DNA of 64,000 nt from Candidula unifasciata (taxonomy: Eukaryota; Mollusca; Gastropoda; Stylommatophora; Geomitridae), in NCBI GenBank assembly GCA_905116865.2, contig CAJHNH020003117.1:7501-71500 (forward strand). Direction: 5' to 3'. Positions within the stretch are counted from its first letter, which is position 1. Each line of letters starts with the position of its first letter. Shown in pieces: positions 45,559-55,804 of the stretch. The notes beneath the pieces are model-generated. The model was not told where the DNA came from. It saw only the letters and a list, made by a program, of their open reading frames with translations, and did no database searches. The translations under genes were made by a program, and so were the position numbers.

Positions 45559-45566
45559 TTCTGATC

Positions 45567-46279
45567 TAAGCGAAGTTTTTTTTTTTTGTTAATGCTAAAA
45601 ATCGGCCTTACTAAAAGTGCAGATGAACTCAATTTCACAATTGCTTGATGTCCCCTTGAAACTGCATCTCCCCTCCCCCTTCCCCTCCCCTTTTCCAGTG
45701 AGCGCGCCCGCAGCTGAAAACCACTGTTCTAAACTTTCTCTAACGTACAAATTCTGTCTAGGATTCACCGCCACAACAGCAACACAAAACCCACACAACA
45801 ACTCACTACTCTTTGAACAATACCTGATCAAACATGCCGGTCTCCAGAGTGACATTATACTGTAGCAATATCGGCCATCTTGGATCTTCTTTTTTCCCTC
45901 AAAGCAGGTTTTTTTCCCCATCTAGCTGCTGTAATTCCTATACTGGAGGGATTTTTTCCCCCCACAGCCTGAGAGAAAGCTTATCATTTATTTATGCGTT
46001 TACTGTAGCGCGGATATTTGTCTGGCGCGTTGAATCTAAACTGTCGAACAGTGTCTTTCAAACTAGTTTTGCTGTGTTTTTTTTTTTGTGTTTTTTTTAG
46101 AATTATCCTTTACAAGAACGTAAAGGGGGTGGGGCGGGGTGGTGAGGGTGGAAAGGGGGGGGGGGAAGAAAAACATGGAAAGAAATGAGGGTGAGCGCTA
46201 CAGTCTTCTTCGAAATTTTCAAGAAAGATTTTTTTAAAAAGAGGAGGGGGGGGGGGGTAGAGGGATGAAGGCACAGACT
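45567..46279. other. No gene recognised
   Basis: T-, C- and G-rich runs (45578-45587, 45670-45690, 46072-46098, 46125-46165, 46243-46256). At 45715-45730 'gctgaaaaccactgttc' may be a hAT-type terminus. Nothing else. Confidence 0.4.
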
Positions 46280-46492
46280 GACTGACTGACTTTCTACCCC
46301 ACCAGGACATCACACAAGCGATAAACACCCGATGACACAAAGTGCCACCATGCGGATGAGGATCGCTGTGGAGAGGTCCCAGAAACCGCGTTCAGACAAT
46401 TGGCCATATTTATGGCCTGCCTATATTGCGGCCCCTGGCAAAAGCCAGGGAGGGTGGGACTTCAAAAAATGTCGTCCTAAAAAGGACGAAAC
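46280..46492 (+). repeat. Family A retroposon copy
   Basis: It starts with (CTGA)n-type tandem bases (46275-46290), then 'tctaccccaccaggacatca', the core 'gataaacacccgatgacaca' and 'gcaaaagccagggagggtgg', and ends with a small hairpin ('cgtcc', loop, 'ggacg', 46474-46489). Confidence 0.78.
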
Positions 46493-46864
46493 CGAATATT
46501 CTATGAAGGCACAAGGAACCTAAGGCTTAAATATATATTTAGATGTGTGTTTGTGTATGTGTGTGAATATATTCAGAGTGGCAAGTAAATATCACAAAAT
46601 ATCTGAAATAATAAGAAACTTAACGAATACTAACTCCTTATAAAAGTGAGAGAAAAAGGAGTTGGGGGGGGGGGTGCTTCTCATTCTATTTTTTTGGGGG
46701 GGGGTGGGGGTTGGGGCATAGGGCCTAAAGGGCCCTAACCTGGAGGCTCCGGTGCCGATGGTCCTTTGTGGATGAGGTTCAACTCTGGTAGGATTCCAAG
46801 GCTTTGGCGTACTTGTTCATGAAATTTAATGAGCATCTCAGTGTTTTTTTTAAATTAATCAATC
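46493..46864. other. No gene recognised
   Basis: G-runs near 46662 and 46696; otherwise unassigned. Confidence 0.4.
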
Positions 46865-47120
46865 AAACGCCGTCTCCGCGATAAGGGTTGCGTCGCATTG
46901 GACCCCAAACACGGTTGTCTCTCGCCCTAGTTATTAATCAGTTGTCGTCTCCACAATTAAGGTTGGCGACAAAGGGTTTTCAACATTCATTCTTTCAATT
47001 TTTCTGCACGTCCTCTCAAGTTCTATTCATACAGCTCGTGATGTTATCACCCCATTTGTATCGCGGTCTACCCCTTGACTGTTCGCCTTTAGCTTTCCCC
47101 TCCAGCATGGTGCTATACTG
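46865..47120 (-). pseudogene. LINE C-terminal relic
   Basis: The minus strand reads MLEGKAKGEQSRGRPRYKWG then DNITSCMNRT and a stop, with ARDNRVWGPM in another frame. It matches the LEGK--G-R-RGRPR--W-DNI tail of RTE-like LINE proteins. Upstream LINE sequence is absent. Confidence 0.72.
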
Positions 47121-47224
47121 GTGTTTCTGTCTTTGCTGTTGTTAAAATGTTTAGCTCAGTGCTGTATTCAGGTAGAGTAGCAGATTGAGGAGATTTGGGT
47201 TAAGTGAAGAATGACGACAACGCC

Positions 47225-47362
47225 GTGGACCAGGAATGCCTGAAGTTGAGGAATCAGGCCCCTGTTGACAACATCAGTCACCTAGTGGCCATTGATCTAT
47301 AAAATACAGGTCTAGCCCTATATACCCAATACGTTTAAGGGCGTGGAAAATGGTCCTCTAGT
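47225..47362 (+). repeat. SINE family B 3' fragment
   Basis: It ends with 'aaaatacaggtctagcccta' and 'gggcgtggaaaatggtcctc', the family B terminus; the head is missing. Confidence 0.65.
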
Positions 47363-47404
47363 GTTGACAAGTCACAGTTCTGTATAAAGCGGACGTAAAA
47401 AAGC

Positions 47405-47703
47405 GGGAGCCTTCTTTTCGGGTACGAGAATAAAAAGGAAGAGATGAAGACTAAGAAGAATAAGAAGAAAAGAATAAGCAGAAGAAGAAGCAGAAGAAGA
47501 ATTAAGAAGAATAAGAAGAAGAAGAAGAAGAGAAGAGAGAAGTAAGAAGAGAAGAAGAAGAAGAAGAAGAAAGAAGAAAAGAAGAAGAGAAGAAGAAGAA
47601 GAAGAAAGAAGAAGAAGAGAGAGAAAGAAGAAGAAGAAAAGAAGAAGAAGAGAGAGAAGAAGAGAAGAAGAAGAAGAGAAAAGAAGAAGAGAGAAGAAGA
47701 GAC

Positions 47704-47737
<34 letters not shown>

Positions 47738-48125
47738 GAAGAAGAAGAAGAAGAAGAATCATCCAGAAGAAGAAGAAGAAGAAGAAAGAAGAAGAATAAT
47801 GAAGAAGAAGAAAGAAAGAGAGAAGAATAAGAAGATAAAGAAGAAGAAGAATAATGATGAAGAAGAAGAAATAAAAAAAGAGAAGAAGAAGAAGAAGAGA
47901 AGAAGAAGAGAAGAAGTAAGAAGAAGAAGAAGAAAGAAGAAGAATAAGAAGAAGAAAAGAAGAAGAAGAAGATAAGAAGAAGAAGAATAGAAGAAGAAGA
48001 AGAAGAAGAAGAAGAAGAAAAATCCTGAAGGAATAAGAAGGAAGAAGAAGAAAGAATAAGAGATAGAAGAAGAATACGAGAAGACTCAAGAAGAGAAAGG
48101 AAGAAGAGATCAATCAAGAATACTA
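47405..48125. repeat. Interrupted (GAA)n microsatellite
   Basis: GAA repeats with frequent single-base slips (GAAA, GAGA, AATAAG), unlike the purer arrays elsewhere in the window. Confidence 0.92.
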
Positions 48126-48700
48126 AGAAAATAATGATCAAGCCTCAATTAATCAGCATAAGAATCATAATACATAGGAAGACTCAGGAATACTAATCAT
48201 ACTAACTAAATAATCACTAGAGCATCAAGAATCAGCAGGACTACTGCACGTTAATGACGTCAGAACGAACTCAACGCATATAAAATAATAGAAGAAGAAT
48301 AAGGAAGAATCAGCATACTCATCATCTAATGACTTTATCCGAATCAATAACTATTAACGGCATCTAAGAATAAGCAAGCCTAGAAGATACTACTGTTAAT
48401 TAATATCATAAAGCCTAACATAATACATCAAGTACTTACCTCAAGAATAGAAACCAATAATACGAAAGAATACTTAATAGAAGAAGAGTGAAGACACAAT
48501 CATACGAAGAAGAAGGAAAGTGTATAAGACGAAGTAAAAGAAGAAGCTGAATAAGCTAAATGAAGAAGAGTAGAAGAATAAGATAGAAGACGAAGTAATA
48601 ATCAGGAAGAAGAAGAATATAATAAGACCGAAGATATAATAGAAAGAAGAAGAAGAAATCTCGAAGAAGAAGAAGAAGAAGAAGAATCCTAACGAATAAC
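48126..48700. repeat. Highly degenerate GAA/AAT-rich tract
   Basis: Sequence still dominated by AGAAGA/AATAC/ATCA words with islands of (GAA)n (48280-48300, 48480-48560, 48640-48685). It grades from the adjacent microsatellite and could be a decayed flank or consensus noise in a difficult region. Confidence 0.6.
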
Positions 48701-48960
48701 AGACAATACGCCCTCATAATCACTTCACTACTAGTACTACTAGAAGGAATAACAAATTCATTCTAATCACATCCTATGGAAACCACATTCAAATCATTAC
48801 ACCTCAGTATAATCATCCCTCTCTCATTCCTCATCCCTCCTATCCCCCTTCTCAACACACCTCCCTTCACTACTCCTCATCCTCCTACTACCTCCTCCTC
48901 ATACTTATTATTCTTCTTCTTGACCCCCAATCAAAACGACAGAATTTGTAATAAATAGTA
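48701..48960. other. No gene recognised
   Basis: CT-rich (CCTCATCCTCC words), possibly related to simple repeats. Confidence 0.4.
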
Positions 48961-49200
48961 AAGTTAGTTGTATATCCTTCACAGGACTTTGCAGAACCAG
49001 TCCCAGAATATTACGGCTTTTGTGGTTTCTTAGGCACGTTTTACGTTCAGTAGTTTGCCACTGCTATGAACGGTCAGCTCTCGGTACCACTGTCAAAAGC
49101 AAGACGCTCTGCTACCAAACGCCCGCAGCTGGGATCGAACCCGGCACCACTGCGTTACGAAACACCATCGCAACTCCTGAACCACAGACGCCGATAATAA
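48961..49200 (-). repeat. SINE family D copy
   Basis: The reverse complement has 'ggcgtctgtggttcaggagt', 'ccgggttcgatcccagctgc', 'agtggcaaactactgaacgt' and the 3' end 'cctgtgaaggatatacaact'. Confidence 0.8.
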
Positions 49201-49204
49201 ATAA

Positions 49205-49600
49205 GTTTGAAGTTCGAAGTTTGAACAACAGATCAACATCGTGGCACACGGGTAGTAACCCATAAGTGCTCCGTTCTTCTTCTTACTCAAGTCTGAGTCC
49301 GAACCAGCATAGCGCAGTGCACGGGCTCCGTAGGACCGGCGAGGATCCTGAAATTTTGTTAGTAAATTTTTAACTCCAAATTTTGCCCGCGCAGCGCCGT
49401 TAAGCTACTCGTTTAGATTTCCAACTGCCAACGGATTTTTTTTTACGTGCGCAGCACGGGCGTCTGATATCACTACCCAGAGACCATGGACAATTACTAG
49501 AAGTCCACGTAGACAGAAAGAAAATCCCAGCCATTACCGGGGCTTAAACCCGGAACCTCTAACACACGAGGCGGACATCTCGAGACCACGCAGCCCAACC
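49205..49600 (-). repeat. SINE family E copy
   Basis: Adjacent to the D copy and in the same orientation. The reverse complement has 'ggctgcgtggtctcgagatg', 'ccgggtttaagccccggtaa', 'taacggcgctgcgcgggcaa' and 'gtgtgccacgatgttgatct'. Confidence 0.78.
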
Positions 49601-49744
49601 CCCCCCCCCCCTTTTCCCCCCCCCCCCCTGACAATAAATAGTAATAATAAATACAAAATAATGCATTGTTCTTTGTGAATGAAAAGTTTCACCGGTCATT
49701 AAAATAAATAGTACATGCACGCCTCACAATAGTACAGCCAAACA

Positions 49745-49802
49745 GCAGAAATGAAAATACCAGGGTTGGTTTCGCAACGTCTTGTAAAGGATACGCAACT
49801 AA
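49745..49802 (+). repeat. SINE family D 3' fragment
   Basis: 'ccagggttggtttcgcaacg' followed by 'aaaggatacgcaactaaagc' matches the terminal part of the D copy at 50728-50965. Confidence 0.6.
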
Positions 49803-50188
49803 AGCGGTACATCGATATACGTTTGCTTTGGCATACGTTCAACTTGATATACGTACTGTTTAGAAGCGAATCAATTTCGCTTGATATACGACCTTTGATT
49901 TGAATACGACCTGCGTGCTAAAACTGGAATGAGTCAAAAACTAGTCACAATACCACGCGCTATCTTTGTTTGCGCCTCTCAAGCTAAACCACGGATAGAT
50001 GCCAGTGACCTCACAGAGAAATATCACCACAACGACGTCCATATGAGCTGTAATAGCATTGTCTAAATTGACCAGACAGTGCCATACATGTATTTCCGAA
50101 ACATATCGAGGAGAAGGCAGAAGCAAAATCCTTTGGCCAGATTTTTAGTAAAAGGCAGATCTGATAAGGCTTAATAAGCCCTAAATTT

Positions 50189-50272
<84 letters not shown>

Positions 50273-50690
50273 CCAACCTGAATTTCAGGTTCCTGTAGTT
50301 TTACTGGATTGGGAGAATCTCCATCCAAACAATAACATCTCTGGCTAGGAAAGGGGGAGGAAACTCTCCTTTCAAACAACAACATCTCTGCATCACTTCT
50401 CAGTACTGTCCCAGTAGGCAATCAACTCTTCTCAGAAAGGTAATGAGGTTAAAAGTTCATTAATTTCATTTAACTGCTTTTGTATTTATGTATTTTAATA
50501 TTAGCCAGTGAATAAATTATCAACCTCATCATGATGGTGAAAATATGCCAAAAATAATAGGATTTTTTTTGTGGGATCTAATTATTTACAATCCCTTTAC
50601 TTCTTATGGGAAAATTAGTGTGGTACACGCACCGTTAGACACACGCCCAATGATCTGGAACAGAGTACCTATACCGAGGTAGAAATGTAA
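49803..50690 (+). mobile_element. Second non-autonomous Tigger/pogo-like element
   Basis: It is collinear with 4117-5020: 'gatatacgtttgctttggca' at the left, then AEGRRQKQNPLARFLVK-like transposase C-terminal wording near 50110-50150, a microsatellite, EFQVPVVLLD at about 50280, and a right end with 'cctataccgaggta'. Both ends are more eroded than in the first copy. The internal tract is (GA)n here and (CA)n there. Confidence 0.68.
50190..50270. repeat. (GA)n microsatellite inside the element
   Basis: Nearly pure GA dinucleotides with one GGG interruption. Confidence 0.95.
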
Positions 50691-50727
50691 TTTCTTCTAA
50701 GTGGTTTTACCTGGCTATACATTGCAG

Positions 50728-50968
50728 CGTCGGCTCTGTGGCTAAGTCGATGCGAACACTTCGCTTCGTAATGCCGGGATGCCAGGTTCGATCCCAGCTG
50801 CGGGCAATGCGCCTTGCGTTGGTTTCGACAGTGGTATCAAGAAAGCCGACCGTCCAGAAAGCAATGGCAAACTACTGGACGTAAATTTGCCTAGAGAAAC
50901 CACACAACAGCCAGGGGCTGTTAGGGTTGGTTCTGCAACGTCCTCTAGAGGATACGCAACAACCTAAT
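50728..50968 (+). repeat. SINE family D copy, best preserved
   Basis: Head 'gtcggctctgtggctaagtc', B-box-like 'caggttcgatcccagctgcg', body 'ttgcgttggtttcgacagtg' and 3' end 'cctctagaggatacgcaaca'. Used here as the reference for family D (about 240 bp). Confidence 0.82.
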
Positions 50969-51105
50969 ACATTGCAGCAGGTTGACTTTGCCTCTGGGCT
51001 GTCGACGCTTACCTGGCTGGGGGAATAAAAGCACACCTGCCTACTGCCAAATCACTCGCAACTTAATAGAAACTCGAAGTTTTGGAATTATGAATCTGCG
51101 TTTTT

Positions 51106-51144
<39 letters not shown>

Positions 51145-51896
51145 TTTTCCCCCAGAGCCACAGACGACGATAGTCCCCAGGCAATGACTAAAGTGTCACG
51201 TCTTGTTGGCCGAATATTTGTAAGGCTGCTCCTACGCTAACTACCAGCTATAGATGCAAATCAGCCAGGACTTTGTGTTTCTAGAAACAAAATTATGCCA
51301 GTACTTACCAGATAATGTCTTTAAAAACGGCGCCGATACGCACTGCAAAATGTCTCTTACATCAGCGCTAGAAACATGAGGACTATTTAAAAGCAACCGA
51401 AACTGCGTATTGTTGCCTACCACCAAGAGAGAACAAGAAAAACCTAATGGCACCATCGTCATCCTAATACGGCTAGTTTTTCCGCTGAGGTCGCCGGAAT
51501 AAAGTTTTTTTAATCCGGTTCTAATTTTTTTAAACATTGGGAAAATGGGGACAAAGTTTCTACAAAAGGTGTGGGGGTGGGGGAGGGGGGGGGGGGGGGG
51601 GGCTAAGGGTCAAGCAGAAGTGAAGGTACGCACCGTTGTTCTCAGTCTGTCGTGTGATAATCAAGACCAAATCAGACAAGACAGTTATGTTTCATCTTCT
51701 GCCTTTGATTCGCAAATGGAGCATATGGAGCCTTCAACCAACTCAAGCCAAATGGACTTATTCGTTGCTATCGCGTGCAGTTCACCCCACCTTTAGCTTA
51801 TGATTCATTGAAAGTTAAGTAAACTCTCAAAGCTTTACGTTGTTGGGTATACCGTACCATTTAATTCCCTCTGTTCTACACCGGCACCACATAGCG
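50969..51896. other. No gene; long C-run and G-run
   Basis: A run of about 40 C at 51105-51144 and a G-rich run at 51570-51602. A 98-codon minus-strand open stretch (51537-51241) shows no recognised motif. Otherwise unassigned. Confidence 0.45.
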
Positions 51897-52067
51897 CAGC
51901 GGTTCTCGACCGGTGTATCAAACGACCTTTCACAACGGTCGCCCAAGACCGTCAGAAAACACATATTTAATTATGTAACGAAAATAATTGTATGGTTGGG
52001 GGTGGCCAGAAAACGAGGAACTGTATTAAAGGAAGGGTCGCAGCATTAGGAAAGTTGAGTCCCACTG
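51897..52067 (+). mobile_element. SPIN-like short hAT element (MITE)
   Basis: A 171-bp element whose start 'cagcggttctcgaccg' and end 'aaagttgagtcccactg' form the expected imperfect hAT inverted repeats. The interior is what marks it: 'ggaaaacacatatttaatta'-type wording (here with tcag for tcgg), 'aacgaaaataat', 'tatggttgggggt', 'gaggaactgtattaaa' and 'gggtcgcagcattagg', in the order I recall for the non-autonomous SPIN (SPACE INVADERS) transposon. The flanking octamers agree at only 5 of 8 positions, so the duplication is weak. The family assignment is from memory of the consensus; no search was run. Confidence 0.75.
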
Positions 52068-52069
52068 AC

Positions 52070-52345
52070 TTAATGGAAGTTTGTAGTTTATTAGTAATTG
52101 GTTTAATTGTTCTACGTGTTTCGGCTCCATACAGTAGAACTGGTTTAACACTAGAGGTAAATATTTTACATCTTCTTCTTCTTTTGTTCTACTGCTCTTA
52201 TCGTAAAGCGTCGCAAAAAGAAGTTATATGTAGTTTACAGTCTTTTGCTAGTTGTGCAGTTTATGTAAATGGCATTGTGTTTCAGTAGTGTCTTACTCCC
52301 TCCACCCATGTGTTTCTTGGTCAGCCTCTTGCCTTTTAGCCTGCT
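52070..52345 (-). pseudogene. LINE C-terminal relics
   Basis: On the minus strand near 52335-52290 a G-PRNTWVEGVRHY block appears (the GRPR tail with a stop in place of the first Arg). Near 52165-52080 it reads KIFTSSVKPVLLYGAETRRT then IKPITNKLQT, the post-RT block. The order is reversed relative to a single element (tail before YG block on the minus strand), so at least two insertions or a rearrangement are present. Confidence 0.6.
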
Positions 52346-52349
52346 GTTC

Positions 52350-52750
52350 TTGTGTAGTATGCTCTAGTTGCTGTCTGATTTTGTTCCATCCATTCTGACC
52401 AGATGTTGTGCTATCACAATTGACGTCACTGCACATTGGGTATTCGCATGCGTGCTCAGCCCTTCGATGCAGCAGCAGGTACTTCTACTAATTGATCCCA
52501 TGAGAGGTTGTTTATAATGTCTCCTTTCTCTGCCTCGGAGGCGGCATAAACGTACTTCACCATGCTTTACTTCCATGTCACGCAGTCGTGTTAGTGTCAG
52601 AGATTCGTCATTAGCCACTAGCCCAGTCCGTCCAGCGTTGATATCTTCTCTGTCCATACTTCTTCCTGTATACGTTGGTGCCTTGCTTGCCAGTTGGTCC
52701 GTTCGCTCATTACCCTTTACGCGAGCATAAACACATAATGCAACTACTTG
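52350..52750 (-). pseudogene. LINE RNase H domain relic
   Basis: The minus strand reads ALCVYARVKGNERTDQLASK then APTYTGRSMDREDINAG, SLTLTRLRDMEVKHGEVRLC and RLRGRERRHYKQPLMGSISR, all in one frame of about 130 codons. The KGNER-D-LASKA segment is the end of RNase H, and the following MDR-DI and TRLR-MEVKHG segments are the usual tail of that LINE type. The catalytic RNase H start is absent. Confidence 0.75.
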
Positions 52751-52820
52751 ATTCGTTGATATTCTATTAAAACACTCACCGCTATTGGTCTACTATTGTT
52801 TTTAGTTCCTCCTTGGTGTT

Positions 52821-53075
52821 TCTCTCTCTCTCTCTCTCTCTCTCGCGGATCGGAAGATTGTGGGTTGGAGCCGCTCCTTGGTGGAGCCGCACTTTTTTTT
52901 TCAAAAATCACCTTGGCTCCCAGGTCGACCCAACCTTGGGTGGGTACCGGGTGAAGTAGAGGCGGCCGGCGTGATGCTGACGCATCACCCATCTTGTGCC
53001 GATTGGTCTATAAAAATATAGGTCTAGCCCTATATGCCCTTAGGCATAAAGGTGTGGAAAAGGGTCCTTTACTTT
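52821..53075 (+). repeat. (TC)n followed by SINE family B copy lacking its A-box
   Basis: (TC)n at 52821-52844 runs directly into 'gcggatcggaagattgtggg', the second half of the B head, and the body continues to 'gtggaaaagggtcctttact'. The first part of the tRNA-like head seems replaced by the dinucleotide run. Confidence 0.78.
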
Positions 53076-53867
53076 TACTTTTAACGCTTAGTGTTATTCC
53101 TAATTTGACAATACAATCACACCAAACAAGACAACACCTACTTACCTTACAAATCATACAGCATTACTCTGTACATCTACCGTGAATCGAATCCTTGAAC
53201 TTTCTCAAAGACATCTCTTCCGTACATCCTCCACTCATAAAATCCTTCATCGACACTGAACAGAAAGAACACAGCTATGAACTACACTGAAACACATATA
53301 TATAACAGTGCTAACTGCTAACTCACGCTGATTGCATATTTTTGTTTCCCATTTTTTTTTTTTTTAGCTTGTAATGAACACTTGTTACAGCGGTTAACCT
53401 TGGTTTGGAAACTCGGTCTAGGACAGGGCTTCCGAAGTTAATTCTTTCGAACAAATATGGTACTAACTAATACTTCGTCCAATGTTTTGGTACGTTTTAG
53501 AAATTTCGCATTAATATTCTAAATGTTGACAATGGATCCAATAAATGTCACTGAAGGAAGACATACGTCAATTATGACACTGGTCATGTAAGGTCTCAGC
53601 ATTGTTTAAGAAGATTACTGAGAACAAACAAATGAAGAATTAGGGAAACTGGTAGTGCAAGATTAACCACGTCTTGCTGAAAAAACAAGTATCAAAAGAA
53701 TGTTGGATGGCAATTTCAAAAGGAAACTGGGGAGATGATAACTGTATCCAATAGTTTTCAGAATTTATGCTTAGACTTTTGGTGTAACCTCATTCCACTG
53801 TAGCTGTAGCAGTAGTGTTCTCTCTGGTTAACAATATTAAGATTTTTTTTAAATCCATATTTCAAGG
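53076..53867. other. No gene; family H copy 2
   Basis: 53460-53530 is the second copy of family H ('caatgttttggtacgtttta'). The rest is unassigned. Confidence 0.45.
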
Positions 53868-54095
53868 GAGTGGCCGTGGCGGAGCGGCTAGGCGCGAGCC
53901 GCGGATCGGACGGTCGTGGGTTCGCTCCCTGGGAGACGGACCCTGGCTTCCAGGCCAACCCAGCCTTGAGTGGGTACCGGATACAGTCCCGGTAAGTAAA
54001 GGCGGCCGGCGTGATGCTGACCACATCACTCATCTTGTGCCATTGGTCTATAAAATATAGGCCTAAAGGCGTGGAAAATGGTCCTTTACTTTACT
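53868..54095 (+). repeat. SINE family B copy
   Basis: Head 'ggccgtggcggagcggctag', B-box-like 'gtgggttcgctccctgggag', 'gtaaaggcggccggcgtgat' and terminus 'gcgtggaaaatggtccttta'. Shortened near the 3' end relative to 32735-33000. Confidence 0.82.
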
Positions 54096-54550
54096 TACAT
54101 ATTCTATGAAAACTTGAAGCATAAATCTAGTGATGAGACAAAACGTATTGCTCCGGGACATTAATTACATAAAGTACAGCTATGAGATAATGGACAATGC
54201 ATTTCTGTTCAAATGAAATGTAAGGTAGGCCAAATGTTATGTGTGTGCGCGCGCGCGCACGTGCGTGTGAGAGAGAGAGAGAGTGTGTGTGTGTTATAAA
54301 CGTTTAGCTGTGTCTGATTCAAAAGTTATAAATTTCGTATCTGTTGCTGTTTGTTAACTATTCAGAAGAAAAAAAATTTCGACAGCCGTGATCTAGGAGT
54401 AAACGTGTTGTGTGTGTGAACTACAGGGGTGCATAATCTGTGGGTTAAGGTACCTTGAGCCCCCCCCCCCCCCCCGCCCCCAACCCTTCCAGTATATTTT
54501 TATATTATTAGGTTGTGCACCCCTCCCCTCCCCCCCCAAAAAAAAATCAT
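54096..54550. other. No gene; short GT/GC/GA tract and C-runs
   Basis: An alternating (TG)(CG)(AG) tract lies at 54238-54294; C-runs occur at 54460-54475 and near 54530. Otherwise unassigned. Confidence 0.45.
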
Positions 54551-54554
54551 CATC

Positions 54555-54790
54555 ATCATGTGCCCTGCCAACTGGCAGAGGCGCTCATGCGTTTCCACAG
54601 AACACGATCCCTGGTTGCTGGAACTGCTCTTTTAGTGATATCCTTCCATGCCAACGTTTCAGCCCATCCAGCATAATATCTCTTGGTCGGCCTCTCCGCC
54701 TCTTTCCACTGATCTTTCCAGCTGTTCTCATGAGATATCTTGGGAATATAATGTGGTGGTTTCCCGTTGCCTTCCCCCCATACACGCCAA
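54555..54790 (-). pseudogene. LINE C-terminal relic
   Basis: A 66-codon minus-strand frame reads YLMRTAGKISGKRRRGRPRD then IMLDGLKRWHGRISLKEQFQ and ends FCGNA. The GRRGRGRPR---LDGLK-W pattern is a LINE C-terminal tail. Only this tail is present. Confidence 0.72.
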
Positions 54791-54984
54791 AAAATATTTC
54801 GGTTGGCTGGTTTGTCCCCCTTCCCTCCCCACCCCAAAGGGTCAGACACCAGATTAGCAGGGCCGGTTTGAAACTTCCTACTAATTGGTGGACTGACAGG
54901 CACGCAGAAGGAGCTCCATTGGCCGATAAATTTATATACGTTACACACCTTCACTGATTTAAAGATAATGTTTGTATGCAAGTT

Positions 54985-55202
54985 GTACCCTCCCAGGACA
55001 TCACACAAAAGATAAACACCCAGTGACACAAAGTCCCACCGTGCGGATGGGGATTACCCGTGGAGAGGTCCCGGAAACACCGTCCAATTGTTAGGCCATA
55101 TTTAGGGCCCGGCTATATTTAGGGCCCCCGGCAAAAGCCAGAGTGGGGCTTCAAAATAAAATAAAAAATAAAAAAAATAGCATCCCACTGGGGGACGAGG
55201 TT
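54985..55202 (+). repeat. Family A retroposon copy
   Basis: Core 'aggacatcacacaaaagata' and 'gataaacacccagtgacaca', then 'gcaaaagccagagtggggct' and an A-rich end. A 14-base internal phrase ('ggcccggctatatttaggg'-type) is locally duplicated. Confidence 0.75.
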
Positions 55203-55534
55203 TATAATAATTGAAAGATAATATAAGCTACTCCTCTTTGGTGCATGTCAGAAGTGGGGCGGTCATCTTTAAACCGTCATTATAACGTCATCACTGTTCG
55301 TCTGCACTGTGATGTGACGTGCTTAACAGCATTGGCATCCTAAAAGCATTATTAACAGGTTATAAGGCGATAACCTTTGTACTGTCATTTGTCACACTTT
55401 TAAAGTTTTTATTTCAATTCCATCGTATTATTATAATTATTACTATTATTTTTATTATAGTTGGTAATTTGTGTTTTTTTTTCTTTAGAATTGCATCGAA
55501 TGAGATCTTTTGTTAAAAAATTACATTGACTCCA
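55203..55534. other. No gene recognised
   Basis: Unassigned; AT-rich at the right. Confidence 0.4.
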
Positions 55535-55680
55535 TAAGTGACCCAGCCTAAAATTGTGGCTACCAGGTAAAGTCCTGGAAAGTGAAGGCGGCCAGCCTGA
55601 TGTTAACTACATCACCTATGAAGTGCGAATTGATCTACAAAAATGCAAGTCTAGAATCATGGGTACTTAATTTATAACTT
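55535..55680 (+). repeat. SINE family B fragment, diverged
   Basis: 'gtgacccagcctaaaattgt', 'gtgaaggcggccagcctgat' and 'atgcaagtctagaatcatgg' follow the order of the B body. Confidence 0.55.
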
Positions 55681-55770
55681 ACCCCTGACGTCACGACAAC
55701 GTCACGGGAGACATTTCCAATAAATTCTAGGGTGTTCAGGTTGTAGTTTCTGATTTATCTACAGCCAAGC

Positions 55771-55804
55771 TTAGGGTTAGGATTAGGATTAGGGTTAGGG
55801 TTAG
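55771..55804 (+). repeat. Short TTAGGG-type interstitial tract
   Basis: Five and two-thirds units: TTAGGG, two TTAGGA, two TTAGGG, then TTAG. It matches the telomere unit of molluscs and most animals but is far too short for a telomere. Confidence 0.85.

Noticed and set aside
54412..54957. 181-codon plus-strand open frame
   Set aside because: It overlaps a LINE C-terminal relic on the other strand, plus C-runs and unrelated flanks; no recognised motif.
55771..55804. Chromosome end
   Set aside because: Only about 34 bp of TTAGGG-type repeats with ordinary sequence on both sides.
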